This document shows positions 15,694 through 24,871 of a stretch of DNA of 64,000 nucleotides, piece by piece. Numbering within the stretch: position 1 is the first letter of the stretch; each line of letters starts with the position of its first letter. The translations under genes and the position numbers were made by a program. The DNA comes from Vibrio sp. BS-M-Sm-2 (GTDB taxonomy: Bacteria > Pseudomonadota > Gammaproteobacteria > Enterobacterales > Vibrionaceae), in contig NZ_CP167894.1 in NCBI RefSeq assembly GCF_041504345.1, positions 3,501,056 to 3,565,055 of the forward strand, in the 5' to 3' direction. The notes under the pieces were generated by a model. That model was not told the origin of the DNA. It ran no database searches and saw nothing but the letters and a program-made list of their open reading frames with translations.

Positions 15694-16938
15694 TTGTTCA
15701 TTATAAATCGTATTAAGTCTTTGTTGCCAAGTAAGACTTCGTTACCACGTCGCGTTGTTTTTGGTTGTTTTGTTATTCACTTCTTAGTTGCACTTGATGC
15801 TCTTATTATTGTCCCGTTAAGTTCAACAATAAGCTTAAGCCTAGAAGAAGATGCCTCACAAGCTGGTTATCTTGTTTCTGCGTATGCGATCGCAGCGGCA
15901 ATCATATGTTTATTCACGAAAGGCACAACAGACCCGGATAGAGAAATAAAAAGAGTATGTATCTGCGTTGTAGGTTTAGCTATGACAACTTGGCTATCAA
16001 CGTTGATCACTGATTTTAATGGTTTGCTTGCTTTTAGAGTGATCTCGGGATTTTTCGGTGGGGCATTAGCTGTTCTAAATCTGAATTATCTTACCTTGCG
16101 CTCTGGTGACAGTGATCGAAAGCGAAACATCGCTGTATTACTGAGTTCGTTTCCATTAGCGTTAAGTGTGGGTGTACCAGCGCTTATTATTTTGTCCTCC
16201 GTGAGTGATTGGCAAATGAGTTTCCAGGTGATTGCTGGCTCACTATTCATGATTGGTGTCGTGGTGTTTCTGTCACCATCAATTCTATCAAAACCAGAAG
16301 ATACAAAGTCGATAGGCACAGATAATCAGCCATTTACGTTAACTGAATTTCTATATAGTCGGGATCTTCGTTTTGCGGTTTGTTTGGCATTCGGCACCGT
16401 GCTCGGTACTTTTCTGATCTCGACTCAGTTTCCAGTTATGCTCGAGGTGAACCTAGGAATATCGCCAACTTTACTAGGGTATTGCTATGTGATTAGCGGG
16501 ACCTGTTCTTTTGTTGCAATGCAAATCTTCGGGCGTATTCGAGTTTCCAACAAAGCGGTTTTCCTCCTTATTACATGCTTATCATTGGCGATGGTTATTT
16601 CTATCGTCTTGGGTTTTAGTTCCTTAAATGTCGGAAATGCAGCTGCTGCTTTTATTGTATTTGTAGTGGTGAGCTCAACACGAACTTTAGTGATATCTGT
16701 TGAGCTGATTAACGCTCTTAGTCCTAATAAACGTATGCTTTTAATTCGTATACAAAGTTCCCTACAACATTTTGCTGTCGGATTTGGAGGGCTGTTTAGT
16801 AGCTCCTTGGTACAGTCGCAATCTGACTCATCTTTGGATTTTGATGTTTTGGTCTATGTCGCAGTTTGTATTGTTCTGTGTGTTCCTTTGCTTTGGTGCG
16901 CTCATAACAGAGGGAAGGGCTTACATACTGCTAAGTGA
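15694..16938 (+). CDS. MFS transporter, drug/metabolite efflux type
   Basis: 414 residues with twelve predicted membrane segments. Start is TTG 15694, with GGGTGA 4-5 bases upstream; no in-frame ATG gives a complete first helix. The first helix contains HFLVALDALIIVPLSSTIS, like the antiporter motif region of MFS efflux pumps (DHA1/AraJ-type), and motif A is degenerate (KGTTDPDREIKR). Likely exports a small molecule from the cytoplasm. Divergent LysR regulator probably controls it. Substrate unknown. Confidence 0.83.
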   Translation: MFIINRIKSLLPSKTSLPRRVVFGCFVIHFLVALDALIIVPLSSTISLSLEEDASQAGYLVSAYAIAAAIICLFTKGTTDPDREIKRVCICVVGLAMTTWLSTLITDFNGLLAFRVISGFFGGALAVLNLNYLTLRSGDSDRKRNIAVLLSSFPLALSVGVPALIILSSVSDWQMSFQVIAGSLFMIGVVVFLSPSILSKPEDTKSIGTDNQPFTLTEFLYSRDLRFAVCLAFGTVLGTFLISTQFPVMLEVNLGISPTLLGYCYVISGTCSFVAMQIFGRIRVSNKAVFLLITCLSLAMVISIVLGFSSLNVGNAAAAFIVFVVVSSTRTLVISVELINALSPNKRMLLIRIQSSLQHFAVGFGGLFSSSLVQSQSDSSLDFDVLVYVAVCIVLCVPLLWCAHNRGKGLHTAK

Positions 16939-17169
16939 CCACAAGTGCTCATTGCATTTTTGAATGGTTCATAGCCGTTTTCACACTATTACCAAGCTAT
17001 TCGTGATTAGAGCCGTAAAATAGTTTTAATATGTGCTTAATTGAATATTCGGTGACAGTGCACGCATATTTATAGGGTTGAGAAACAGCATAATAGCGTT
17101 GTTCTAGGATGAACACGCGGTCTGTTGTCATTCTTTGATTAGATCATCTCAATGGACAGGGAATAAACC

Positions 17170-17334
17170 ATGAATGAATATCAGTGTGAGAACTGCACCA
17201 TGGCTTATTGTTTCGATGATTGTCGTTTGTCACTAGCACAAAAAGAGATGATCGAAGTAGAAGAGTTGGTTCGTCGTATCGACGTTGAGCACGATAGTGA
17301 AAAGAGTCAGCAAGGCATTGAGGATAGCTGCTAG
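17170..17334 (+). CDS. 54-residue four-cysteine protein, probable metal-binding
   Basis: A short gene between the MFS gene and the second symporter. ATG 17170 has AGGGA 6 bases upstream. The protein begins MNEYQCENCTMAYCFDDC, giving cysteines at 6, 9, 14 and 18 (C-x2-C-x4-C-x3-C), then an acidic helix (LAQKEMIEVEELVRRIDVEH) and a final cysteine. The spacing suits a small zinc or iron-sulfur site, but no family is recognised. Codon use resembles neighbouring genes, and a hairpin follows the stop. Whether it binds metal is inference. Confidence 0.6.
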   Translation: MNEYQCENCTMAYCFDDCRLSLAQKEMIEVEELVRRIDVEHDSEKSQQGIEDSC

Positions 17335-17353
17335 CCTAACAATTCAAACATAA

Positions 17354-17385
17354 AAAATCCCCACAAGCAAAGCTGGTAGGGATTT
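17354..17385 (-). terminator. terminator of the second symporter gene
   Basis: AAATCCC (17355-17361) pairs with GGGATTT (17379-17385); on the minus strand a six-T run follows. May also slow transcription from the four-cysteine gene. Confidence 0.6.
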
Positions 17386-17479
17386 GGATAAGTTGCAGTC
17401 CTGTTCTCGCTTTCTCAAGCAAAGGGGCTTACAAAAATTTTTAGAACAGTGTTATTTGACGATAAGCACTGAAGAGAAA

Positions 17480-19021
17480 TTATTTCTCGTAAGTTTTAAT
17501 TTCGCCAGATTTCACGCGAGCAACAAATGATTGCAGTTCCTTCTTCACAACTGGCATCAAGAAGTACAGACCAAGAATGTTGAAGATAGACATTGCAAAG
17601 ATAGCCGCGTCAGAGAAGTCGATTACCGCGCCAAACTGAATCGTGGCACCAATAACAACAAACACACAAAACATCACTTTAAAAATCAGTTCCGTTGTTT
17701 TGCCTTCACCAAATAGGTAAGTCCACGCCTTAAGACCGTAGTACGACCAAGAGATCATTGTCGAAAACGCAAACATGATTACCGCAAGAGCGAGTGTGTA
17801 TTTAAATACTTCTGCAGTTTCAGTAAACGATGCTGCAGTAAGTGTTACACCCGTTAAACCAGAACCATCGAATGGACCTACATTTAAGCCAGCGATAGTG
17901 ATAACCAATGCTGTCATTGTACAAATGATTACCGTATCAACGAACGGTTCTAATAGTGATACTAGACCTTCGGTGATTGGCTCTTTTGTTTTAACCGCTG
18001 AGTGAGCGATAGCTGCTGAACCTACACCTGCTTCGTTCGAGAATGTTGCACGCTTCAAGCCTTGGATTAACGCACCAATGAAGCCACCAACGACACCTTC
18101 ACCAGTAAATGCACCTGTAAAGATTGCGCTGAACGCAGGACCAACTTGATCAAGGTTAGAACCGATTACAATCAGAGCCATACCGATATACAGAGCAGCC
18201 ATCCAAGGAACAACTTTTTCCGTTACCGATGCGATAGAAGGCATACCACCAACAATCACAGAGAAAACTAAAGAGGCGAGTACAAGGCCAGTGATCACAC
18301 CGTATTCGCTTGGTACATCAAATGCGTAAGTTAGCATCGCGTGTGCTTGGTTAGCTTGGAACATGTTACCGCCACCCAATGCACCTAAAATACACATCAG
18401 TGCGAAGCCAATAGCGAGCACTTTGCCTAGTCCACCTAAACCTCTTTCACCAAGGCCTTGGCTTAGATAGTACATTGGACCACCCGAAACAACACCTGAA
18501 GGTAGGATAGTTCGGTATTTCACACCTAAGGTACACTCACAGAACTTAGAAGCCATACCCAGAAGGCCACACAAGATCATCCAGAATGTCGCGCCAGGAC
18601 CACCAATCGCAAGTGCAGCACCCACACCGGCAATATTACCAAGCCCAACAGTTCCAGAAAGCGCGGTTGTTAACGCTTGAAAGTGAGAAACTTCCCCTTC
18701 GTGTTTGGAACTAGGGTCTGTGTACTTACCTTTAATAATGTCTATTGCCATCCCGACACGTTTAAATTGAACAAAGCCAAAGTAAACAGTAAAGATAATT
18801 GCAGCGAGCAATAGCCAGCCAACAATTATTGGAAAGCTTGCTTCACCTACAGGGACGCTTTTAAATATCAGTCCAACGAACCAACCTGTGTATTCGTTGA
18901 AAAATCCATCAACACTTTGACTTAAGTTACTGATAGCTTGATTAAATGATCCTTCTTCTGCAAATGCACTGGAACTAAATAATAATATAAACCCAAAAAA
19001 TAATTCACGTAAGTTTTTCAT
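17480..19021 (-). CDS. AGCS sodium/amino acid symporter with N-terminal extension
   Basis: 513 residues from ATG 19021 (MKNLRELFFGF), with AGGGA ~8 bases upstream; a 35-codon longer frame has no ribosome site. Unlike the other AGCS gene, it starts with a cleavable-looking signal (FILLFSSSAFAEEG) and ~70 extra residues before the first transporter helix. AGCS motifs: LSGTVGLGNIAGVGAALAIG, GMASKFCECTLGVKYR, GPMYYLSQG and FSNEAGVGSAAIAHSA. Sodium-coupled uptake of alanine, glycine or a related amino acid. Single gene with its own terminator; no riboswitch in the leader. Confidence 0.9.
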   Translation of the reverse strand: MKNLRELFFGFILLFSSSAFAEEGSFNQAISNLSQSVDGFFNEYTGWFVGLIFKSVPVGEASFPIIVGWLLLAAIIFTVYFGFVQFKRVGMAIDIIKGKYTDPSSKHEGEVSHFQALTTALSGTVGLGNIAGVGAALAIGGPGATFWMILCGLLGMASKFCECTLGVKYRTILPSGVVSGGPMYYLSQGLGERGLGGLGKVLAIGFALMCILGALGGGNMFQANQAHAMLTYAFDVPSEYGVITGLVLASLVFSVIVGGMPSIASVTEKVVPWMAALYIGMALIVIGSNLDQVGPAFSAIFTGAFTGEGVVGGFIGALIQGLKRATFSNEAGVGSAAIAHSAVKTKEPITEGLVSLLEPFVDTVIICTMTALVITIAGLNVGPFDGSGLTGVTLTAASFTETAEVFKYTLALAVIMFAFSTMISWSYYGLKAWTYLFGEGKTTELIFKVMFCVFVVIGATIQFGAVIDFSDAAIFAMSIFNILGLYFLMPVVKKELQSFVARVKSGEIKTYEK

Positions 19022-19450
19022 GGTTTTCCCTGTCTTTTTTATTAAATTATGTTTGTTGCTGTTGTGTTTGTTTTCTATTTGCTTTGTATATTTCAGTAAC
19101 TTATCCACTTCATTCGACGGCAACATAAACGGTTGTAGCTGGGTCGAAAAACGAAATAAATATAAGTACTGATCTTGCTTTATATGTATATCCTTTTGGT
19201 ATGTGCACCAATAAGACTATGGTATTCGGCCTACTAAGTCTTACTGATAAGCCTATACATAAAAATAATGTCATCAAAGAAATTTTTACAATAAATTTAC
19301 AATTGTACGAGTTTCGTCATTGTTTGGGTATAAGTGGGCTTTTTTTAGGTAGCAAAAGGCATATGCAGTGGCAGTTATAACGACTGGTGAATGTTGATGT
19401 ACTTTTGAAAGTCTTAGACATTCGATGGCTGAGGACGTAAATCTGAGGAC
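19022..19450. other. intergenic leader of the second symporter
   Basis: About 430 bases upstream of the minus-strand symporter. It holds the symporter promoter and leader. I looked for a second glycine riboswitch and found none of the core motifs; no clear palindrome or small gene. Confidence 0.45.
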
Positions 19451-19487
19451 ATTAAAAAAGCCCTGTTCATATCAGAGCTTTTTAATG
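19451..19487 (-). terminator. terminator of the TolC-HlyD-permease operon
   Basis: ATTAAAAAAGC on the left pairs with GCTTTTTAAT on the right around CCTG/CAG, giving an A-T rich hairpin just after the last permease gene. T-runs on the minus strand. Confidence 0.6.
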
Positions 19488-19534
19488 GTTTTCGATGAGA
19501 GGGAAGTCTTAATGCTTAGTTTGTAGACTTAGGA

Positions 19535-20713
19535 CTAAGCCGCTCGATGGCTGCTGCCAGTACTATTGTTAACGTTACTTTTGCTCGATTTGTGGTAGAG
19601 CTTAAGTGCTAATAACGAAGCCCATAACGCAACTTGTCCCCACAGCAATGTCCATTGAAACGCTACTTCCTGCCAAGATGCACCCATCTGATTAAGCGCT
19701 AAGAAACCTTGAATTGCTGGTGTGCTTGGGAATAACTGGGATAACAGCACTAACCACTCAGGCATCATTTCAACGGGCCAGATAAAACCTGAAGAGAAGA
19801 TCAGTGGCATTGAACTGATTAACACCACAACCGTGACTAGCTCTCTTCTTGGTACTAGCTCACCGATAAAAATTCCGATTAAACAACTGGCCAATAAGAA
19901 AGGCAGCAGTAGAGTTAGGATTTGAGTCATAGAGGCGAGCAAGTTAATCCCGTACATTGAGAAGCTGGCGCCGAAGTAGTACATCGACAATAGGTAATAA
20001 ATGCCAACTAAGGTACAACAACGAGCAAGAATCAGTTTCGCCGGAGAGGTTTTACTCCAGTAGCCAAACGTTGATTGAGCGTTTTGGGTTGCACCAACTA
20101 AACCAGAAGCCATTGCTAAGGTTTGTTGCAGGATCAACACAAAGACGGCTGGAACTACGTAATCGATGTATCCCATGCGGCTATTGAAGGTGGGTTTTAG
20201 GTTCAAGCTGAATGCGCTGTAGCCTTTGGCTGCGGATTCCAAAGGTACACCTTCGACTAATAAGTGACTGACCTTAACTTGCGCAGCTAGCGTGCCTCCG
20301 GCCTTGGCAAGCCCTTCAACAATGGTTCCGTATACCAAGAAGTAGGAAGCATCGCCCGCGTAAGAAAGCGTCGGGCTCTTACCGAGCAGTAAGTCTTTAT
20401 AGAAGTCTTCTGGGATGACGAGGAATCCGCCAATCTCTTGGTTAAGTACGGCTTGTTTTGCATCAGCGATGCTGGAGTCTCGACGTACCAACTCGATTTG
20501 AGAGGTGGCATCCACCATTCGCTCTAATTGATAGCTGCTTTGACTCTTGTCCAAGTTTACAACGGAAGCTTTGAGCTGTTGAGGAACTTGGTTCGCGTAA
20601 GGCAATGGATACAAGAATGAATAGAAGACCACACCACCGAATACCGTAAGAAGCACGACAGGGTTACGCAGTACCGCTAAGAGTTCTTGCTTGAGCAGTT
20701 GAGTAAAGCTCAT
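19535..20713 (-). CDS. ABC-2 type exporter permease B
   Basis: 392 residues. Topology of the ABC-2/YhhJ family: one N-terminal membrane helix (~18-35), a ~130-residue periplasmic domain (GGFLVIPEDFYKDLLLG, then SYFLVYGTIVEGLA), and five C-terminal helices (~180-375). Overlaps the preceding permease gene by 4 bases (ATGA), so translation is coupled. Clearly paralogous to permease A: both share the VIPxxFxxDLLLG block. Together they should form the inner-membrane part of a tripartite pump. No ATP-binding domain is present in it or nearby. Confidence 0.88.
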   Translation of the reverse strand: MSFTQLLKQELLAVLRNPVVLLTVFGGVVFYSFLYPLPYANQVPQQLKASVVNLDKSQSSYQLERMVDATSQIELVRRDSSIADAKQAVLNQEIGGFLVIPEDFYKDLLLGKSPTLSYAGDASYFLVYGTIVEGLAKAGGTLAAQVKVSHLLVEGVPLESAAKGYSAFSLNLKPTFNSRMGYIDYVVPAVFVLILQQTLAMASGLVGATQNAQSTFGYWSKTSPAKLILARCCTLVGIYYLLSMYYFGASFSMYGINLLASMTQILTLLLPFLLASCLIGIFIGELVPRRELVTVVVLISSMPLIFSSGFIWPVEMMPEWLVLLSQLFPSTPAIQGFLALNQMGASWQEVAFQWTLLWGQVALWASLLALKLYHKSSKSNVNNSTGSSHRAA

Positions 20714-21990
20714 CGTTTTACTCCTTGTTGTGCTGATAGTTCTGGTTTCTCTTGCTGTGTTGCTTGTGCAGACAGAGCTGACTGCGCCAAGTGTTTCTTA
20801 ATCAACAACATCACCACGAAAGCAGGAACCGCGTACCACAACATAGTAGAGAGGCTGATCAGCGATTGTGCCGCGCTCACGCCATAACTTGATTGTGCTG
20901 TTTGTACTTCGATGTAGTGACTCACTGGCAATAAGCTTCTCCAGATTTGAGCTGCCGTGTTCATGTCAGTCACTGGAAAAGTGATTCCCATAAACGCAAA
21001 GCTTGGTGCCGTGAAGGCGCCAGCGAAGCTCATTGCCCTTGCTGGATCAAGTGTTAAGAAGAAAAACAAACATCCCATGATGATACAACTAATCACGGTA
21101 AGCAGTTGGGCAATGGTCAATGCCACAAAGCTGCCGTTAAATGGCCACTCTAAGAGGATATAGAACCAAAAACTAAACGCGATACCAAACATCAAAAACA
21201 AGACAAGATAGGGCGTTAATGTTGATGCGAGTGACTTCATAGGGGCGTTGGATAACCAAGCTTGAAGGCCACGAGCTCTAACGTTCGCTGTTAGGATCAG
21301 TATCGTGCCTACCACAATCATAATCTGCCACAGCGCAGGAATAACCGCAGACACCAAGAACTGAGCATAACTGGTGTTCTTGTTGAACAGTGGCGTGATC
21401 TGGCTTTGCACTGTTACTGCTTGGCCTAATGCTGATTGCACCGTGGTATCGCCGTGTGACAGTTGTCTCACGACTTCAAGTTGCGCGTTAAAAGTCCCTT
21501 GAGCCTGCAGCAACGCTGAGTTCACCAGCTTACCGATCAAGATAAATTGGCTGTTGTAGAACACAGACACTTGTGGATTCAAACCGAGCAGAAGATCTCG
21601 GTCGAAGTGCCTTGGTATCACAACATAACCATAGATATCGCGTTCAATCATCGCTTTCGCTGCTTCACTCGCCGAGCTGTATTTGTGAGTGACTTGCAGC
21701 GTTGGTGATGCATCAACAAGACGTGTGAACTGTTGCGAGATTTGACTGTGCTCAAGGTCGACAACTGCAACCGGTAAGTCACGAGCGATTCCTTGTGAAA
21801 AAATCAGCCAGATACTGGCAGCAAGCATCAAAGGGAGCCAAGTTAGGCAAGACAACAACCATTTGTCTTTACGTACAATCGCCCACTGCCTAAGCAAGGT
21901 ACTCTTCACTCTATGATGCTCTGGTGATTGCGAGCTTCTAGATTGTGAGCCTGTAGATCGCGTTCCTGTAGATCGAAAGTTAGCAGACAT
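20710..21990 (-). CDS. ABC-2 type exporter permease A
   Basis: 426 residues. A Ser/Arg/Thr-rich cytoplasmic N-terminus (~1-30) precedes the first helix (~46-65), then a periplasmic domain (YGYVVIPRHFDRDLLLGLNP) and five helices. The start lies 7 bases after the HlyD gene stop. Same fold as permease B; the pair resembles E. coli YbhS/YbhR and YhhJ, whose partners are HlyD-type adaptors and an ABC ATPase. Substrate unknown; likely an amphipathic or cationic compound. Confidence 0.88.
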   Translation of the reverse strand: MSANFRSTGTRSTGSQSRSSQSPEHHRVKSTLLRQWAIVRKDKWLLSCLTWLPLMLAASIWLIFSQGIARDLPVAVVDLEHSQISQQFTRLVDASPTLQVTHKYSSASEAAKAMIERDIYGYVVIPRHFDRDLLLGLNPQVSVFYNSQFILIGKLVNSALLQAQGTFNAQLEVVRQLSHGDTTVQSALGQAVTVQSQITPLFNKNTSYAQFLVSAVIPALWQIMIVVGTILILTANVRARGLQAWLSNAPMKSLASTLTPYLVLFLMFGIAFSFWFYILLEWPFNGSFVALTIAQLLTVISCIIMGCLFFFLTLDPARAMSFAGAFTAPSFAFMGITFPVTDMNTAAQIWRSLLPVSHYIEVQTAQSSYGVSAAQSLISLSTMLWYAVPAFVVMLLIKKHLAQSALSAQATQQEKPELSAQQGVKR

Positions 21991-21997
21991 AAGTCAC

Positions 21998-22972
21998 CTA
22001 AAGCTCAACCACAAGGCTCATACCCATGCGCAATGTTTCGTCCGTGTCGACAGGGTGAGCTTCTACTTCAAAAGTACGTAAGTCGAAGCCTTGTGCTGCG
22101 TCAGTGGAACGCCAAGTCGCGAAATCACCCATTACGGCGATGTGAGTTACTTGGAAAGTTAATGATTTATCCAGAGCCGGTAGATATGCCTCAAACTGGC
22201 TGCCTTTATTGAAATGCTTAAGCATGTCTTCACGCACATTGAGTACGGCCCAAGCATCCTTGGTGTCGATAACAGTCACAACAGGAAAGCCTTGTGGCGC
22301 GAGTTCTCCTCTGCTCAATAGAACCTGAGAGACTTCGCCATTAAACCAGCTGTGGATCTGTGTGTCTTTTGCGTAAGCTTCAACTTCCGCTACTGCACCT
22401 GCTGCCATTAATGCTTTTTGAGCGGCTGCCACTTTGGTTTCGTCACGAGCACCTTCTTGCGCCAATTGATACATTTGGAATGCAGCGCTTTCGGTGTACT
22501 TCGCTGCTTGCCACTGTGTTTTCGCTTCATCACGTTTCTGTTCGGCAACCACACCATCGTTGTAAAGGTTGTTTACGCGTTGGTAAGTTTTGTCCATCAG
22601 ATCAGCCGCCGCTTTGGCTTTTAACCATTGGTCTTTAGCGGCTTGGATCTGTTGAGTACGTGCGCCATTTTCTGCTTCTTGTGCTAGTGCGCCAGCGGCT
22701 TTTTGTCCCGCTTTTGCTTGTTCTAGCTTCGCATCAATTTCAGGGCTAAGAAGAGAAAATATCAACTCGCCTTTTTCAACTGAATCGCCTTTGCGCACGA
22801 ATATTTCATCAATTCTGCCGGGTACTTTCGATGAGATGCTGTATTGCTGCGCATCGATTTGGCCTTGAAGCTTAACCGGCTGAGGTTGATAAGCTTGGTA
22901 GAAACTGTATCCGACCCAGCCAATAACGCCGATACCAACTAAAGATAGAAGAAGGGGCTTAATAGGTTTCAT
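21998..22972 (-). CDS. HlyD/EmrA-type periplasmic adaptor
   Basis: 324 residues, like YhiI/YbhG. N-terminal membrane anchor (~8-27), first half of the lipoyl domain with KVPGRIDEIFVRKGDSVEKG, a long coiled coil (~80-190, rich in Ala/Gln/Lys), second lipoyl half HSWFNGEVSQVLLSRGEL, then a beta-barrel domain to the end. Connects the inner-membrane permeases to the TolC-type channel encoded 3 bases upstream. Part of a four-gene operon. Confidence 0.9.
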   Translation of the reverse strand: MKPIKPLLLSLVGIGVIGWVGYSFYQAYQPQPVKLQGQIDAQQYSISSKVPGRIDEIFVRKGDSVEKGELIFSLLSPEIDAKLEQAKAGQKAAGALAQEAENGARTQQIQAAKDQWLKAKAAADLMDKTYQRVNNLYNDGVVAEQKRDEAKTQWQAAKYTESAAFQMYQLAQEGARDETKVAAAQKALMAAGAVAEVEAYAKDTQIHSWFNGEVSQVLLSRGELAPQGFPVVTVIDTKDAWAVLNVREDMLKHFNKGSQFEAYLPALDKSLTFQVTHIAVMGDFATWRSTDAAQGFDLRTFEVEAHPVDTDETLRMGMSLVVEL

Positions 22973-22975
22973 GAA

Positions 22976-24430
22976 TTATCCTTTTGACTGGCTATCGGTG
23001 TCTGTTTTTGAGTCGAAATCAGACGGAACAGAGGAGGTTAAGTAACTCGAGTAAGCGTTCATTTCGCTGGTTAGCGCTAATAGCTTGTTGAGAGAGATTA
23101 GGTATTTGAATCGCGCAGCAGATTGCTGGGTTTTAATGCTCGCAAGATAGAGCTCGGCATCAACCACTTCTAGCGAGTTAGAAAGCCCTTGAGTGAAGGC
23201 TTTTTTACGAAGTAAGAGGTTTTCTTGAGCCAATGACAAGCTTGAGTTTAGGCCTTGAACCTCTTCAATTGCTTGGTTTGCTTCAAGATAAGTCTTTTGT
23301 ACCAATACGGTTAAGTCTTGCTTTGCTTGTGACTTTAGATATTGAACCTGCGATACGGCGCTGTGAGCGGCGGCGACTTTGTCGGAACGGCCAGAAGTGT
23401 CAAGCAGTGGCACATTCACACCAATGCCAACCAACCAATCGGGTTTCATTTCACTGGCTAGAGAGTCATCTTCATACAGGCTGTAGTCACCGTAAAGGTA
23501 AACTTCTGGGTAGTATTTACCTTTCTCTGCTTTAATTAAGCTGCTTGCTTGTTTCTCTTTTGCATCAAGAATTTTAAGGCCAGGGTAGGTCATCAATGTT
23601 TGGTCAATGAACACGTCCATATGAGGCAGGTTCTTATTGATAAACAGTTGCTCTGACGGTTCTACATTTTCACTTTGACCAAGGATCTGAGTCAGTGCTA
23701 ATTGAGCAATTTTGAGATCGTTCTGAGCTTTAGTACGCTCTACAATCGCTTTATCTAAAGAAGCATCGGCTTGTAGGCGTTCTACTCGTGCGATTTGCCC
23801 TTGCTGCTCAAGCTTGATGGCGAAGTCACGGTGCTGAGTTAAGCCCGCTTCAACGGCTTGGCGCGTCTTTACTACGTCTTCCGCTAAGATCACTGAGAAG
23901 TAATATTTACTTAAGTCTTCGTAGCGAGCTTGTCTCTCCATCAATAGCTGGCTTTGTGCTTCTTCGCTTTTACCTTCCGCAGCATTTTGCGCAGCGGTAA
24001 TTCGTCCGCCGGTAAAGATAGGCCAAATAGCACGGATGGAAGAGCTGAAGATGTCTTGTTCAGTGATGGTTGAGGTAACGCCGCCAAGCCCACTTAATAT
24101 AGGCTGAAGAATACCTCCAACTGCGCCTAAGTTTGGTACACCACTTAAGCTGTCAGTGAACTGTTTACCGTTAATCGTCACGTCACTATCAAGGTGCGTG
24201 TAGTTAGCCCCTAAGGTAATTGAAGGCAAGTTGAGACTACTTGTTGAGTTCTGCAGGTGTTGATAACGCTCGACGTTAGCTTGTTGAGCCGCAAGTGAGT
24301 TGTTGTTTTCTTGTAATATTTGCCACGCTTCAGAAAAAGTGAGCGGAGCTGCATAGCCTGGCGAAGTCATGGTGCCGAGAAGAATACTGGCGATCGCAAG
24401 GTATCGGAATTTTGGTTTGGTCATCTGCAT
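22976..24430 (-). CDS. TolC-family outer membrane efflux channel
   Basis: 484 residues (or 482 from the second ATG at 24424). Signal peptide ends near SPGYAA. Two internally repeated OEP domains with the long helical pattern of TolC proteins: LTFSEAWQILQENNNSLAAQQANVERYQ in the first and a second repeat around SLIKAEKGKYYPEVYLYGDYSL. First gene of the exporter operon; its leader contains a perfect palindrome just upstream of the start. A Ser/Asp-rich tail ends the protein. Confidence 0.9.
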   Translation of the reverse strand: MQMTKPKFRYLAIASILLGTMTSPGYAAPLTFSEAWQILQENNNSLAAQQANVERYQHLQNSTSSLNLPSITLGANYTHLDSDVTINGKQFTDSLSGVPNLGAVGGILQPILSGLGGVTSTITEQDIFSSSIRAIWPIFTGGRITAAQNAAEGKSEEAQSQLLMERQARYEDLSKYYFSVILAEDVVKTRQAVEAGLTQHRDFAIKLEQQGQIARVERLQADASLDKAIVERTKAQNDLKIAQLALTQILGQSENVEPSEQLFINKNLPHMDVFIDQTLMTYPGLKILDAKEKQASSLIKAEKGKYYPEVYLYGDYSLYEDDSLASEMKPDWLVGIGVNVPLLDTSGRSDKVAAAHSAVSQVQYLKSQAKQDLTVLVQKTYLEANQAIEEVQGLNSSLSLAQENLLLRKKAFTQGLSNSLEVVDAELYLASIKTQQSAARFKYLISLNKLLALTSEMNAYSSYLTSSVPSDFDSKTDTDSQSKG

Positions 24431-24440
24431 TAAATACCAA

Positions 24441-24460
24441 ATTAGAGTATTAACTCTAAT
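24441..24460. promoter_or_regulatory. palindromic operator candidate before the exporter operon
   Basis: ATTAGAGT (24441-24448) and ACTCTAAT (24453-24460) form a perfect inverted repeat with a 4-base spacer, 11 bases upstream of the TolC gene ATG. Size and place suit a TetR or MarR repressor that would block transcription or the leader. No regulator gene is adjacent. Confidence 0.5.
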
Positions 24461-24580
24461 GTTAACAGGGTGATAGTCATTTGTCTTGAGTTGATTGTCT
24501 CATATGTTCAGAAACGCGCATAACTCGTTAAGTATATGTAATAAAATACGTGATGCAGGAGACAAAGATCACTGACACGA

Positions 24581-24605
24581 AAAGAGCACGACAGACGTGC
24601 TCTTT
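24581..24605 (-). terminator. perfect terminator hairpin
   Basis: AAAGAGCACG (24581-24590) pairs with CGTGCTCTTT (24596-24605) with a 5-base loop. It fits the end of the small minus-strand gene 24644-24871. Confidence 0.75.
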
Positions 24606-24643
24606 AAGTTCAGTATAGAAGTGTTTTTACAAAATGAAGTGGC

Positions 24644-24871
24644 TTATTTAAAGCTAGGACAATGGTGATCGGCGCGCCACACTAATTGTCTTGATCCTTG
24701 CATTGTTTGTAATAAATCTCTACCTGACATTTGCGGGAACGCTAACAATACCTTGAGATCGAGAGGGGAGGTACCGTCTTTCTCATAGGCTCTTACGTGA
24801 GTAAAAGTCGATTGTAAGTGTTTGAACAGCATAGTCTTAGTAAGACAAATTCCAAAGTTATCGCGTTTCAT
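24644..24871 (-). CDS. small hypothetical protein, 75 residues
   Basis: ATG 24871 is preceded by AAAAGGAAACC, a good ribosome site, and a perfect terminator hairpin follows the stop, so the unit looks like a complete one-gene transcript. The protein is basic and mixed, with no membrane segment; the last part reads GRDLLQTMQGSRQLVWRADHHC. I do not recognise it. A longer frame on the other strand overlaps but has no ribosome site. Confidence 0.5.
   Translation of the reverse strand: MKRDNFGICLTKTMLFKHLQSTFTHVRAYEKDGTSPLDLKVLLAFPQMSGRDLLQTMQGSRQLVWRADHHCPSFK

Noticed and set aside
19022..19534. Second riboswitch before the other AGCS gene
   Set aside because: None of the glycine aptamer core motifs could be found.
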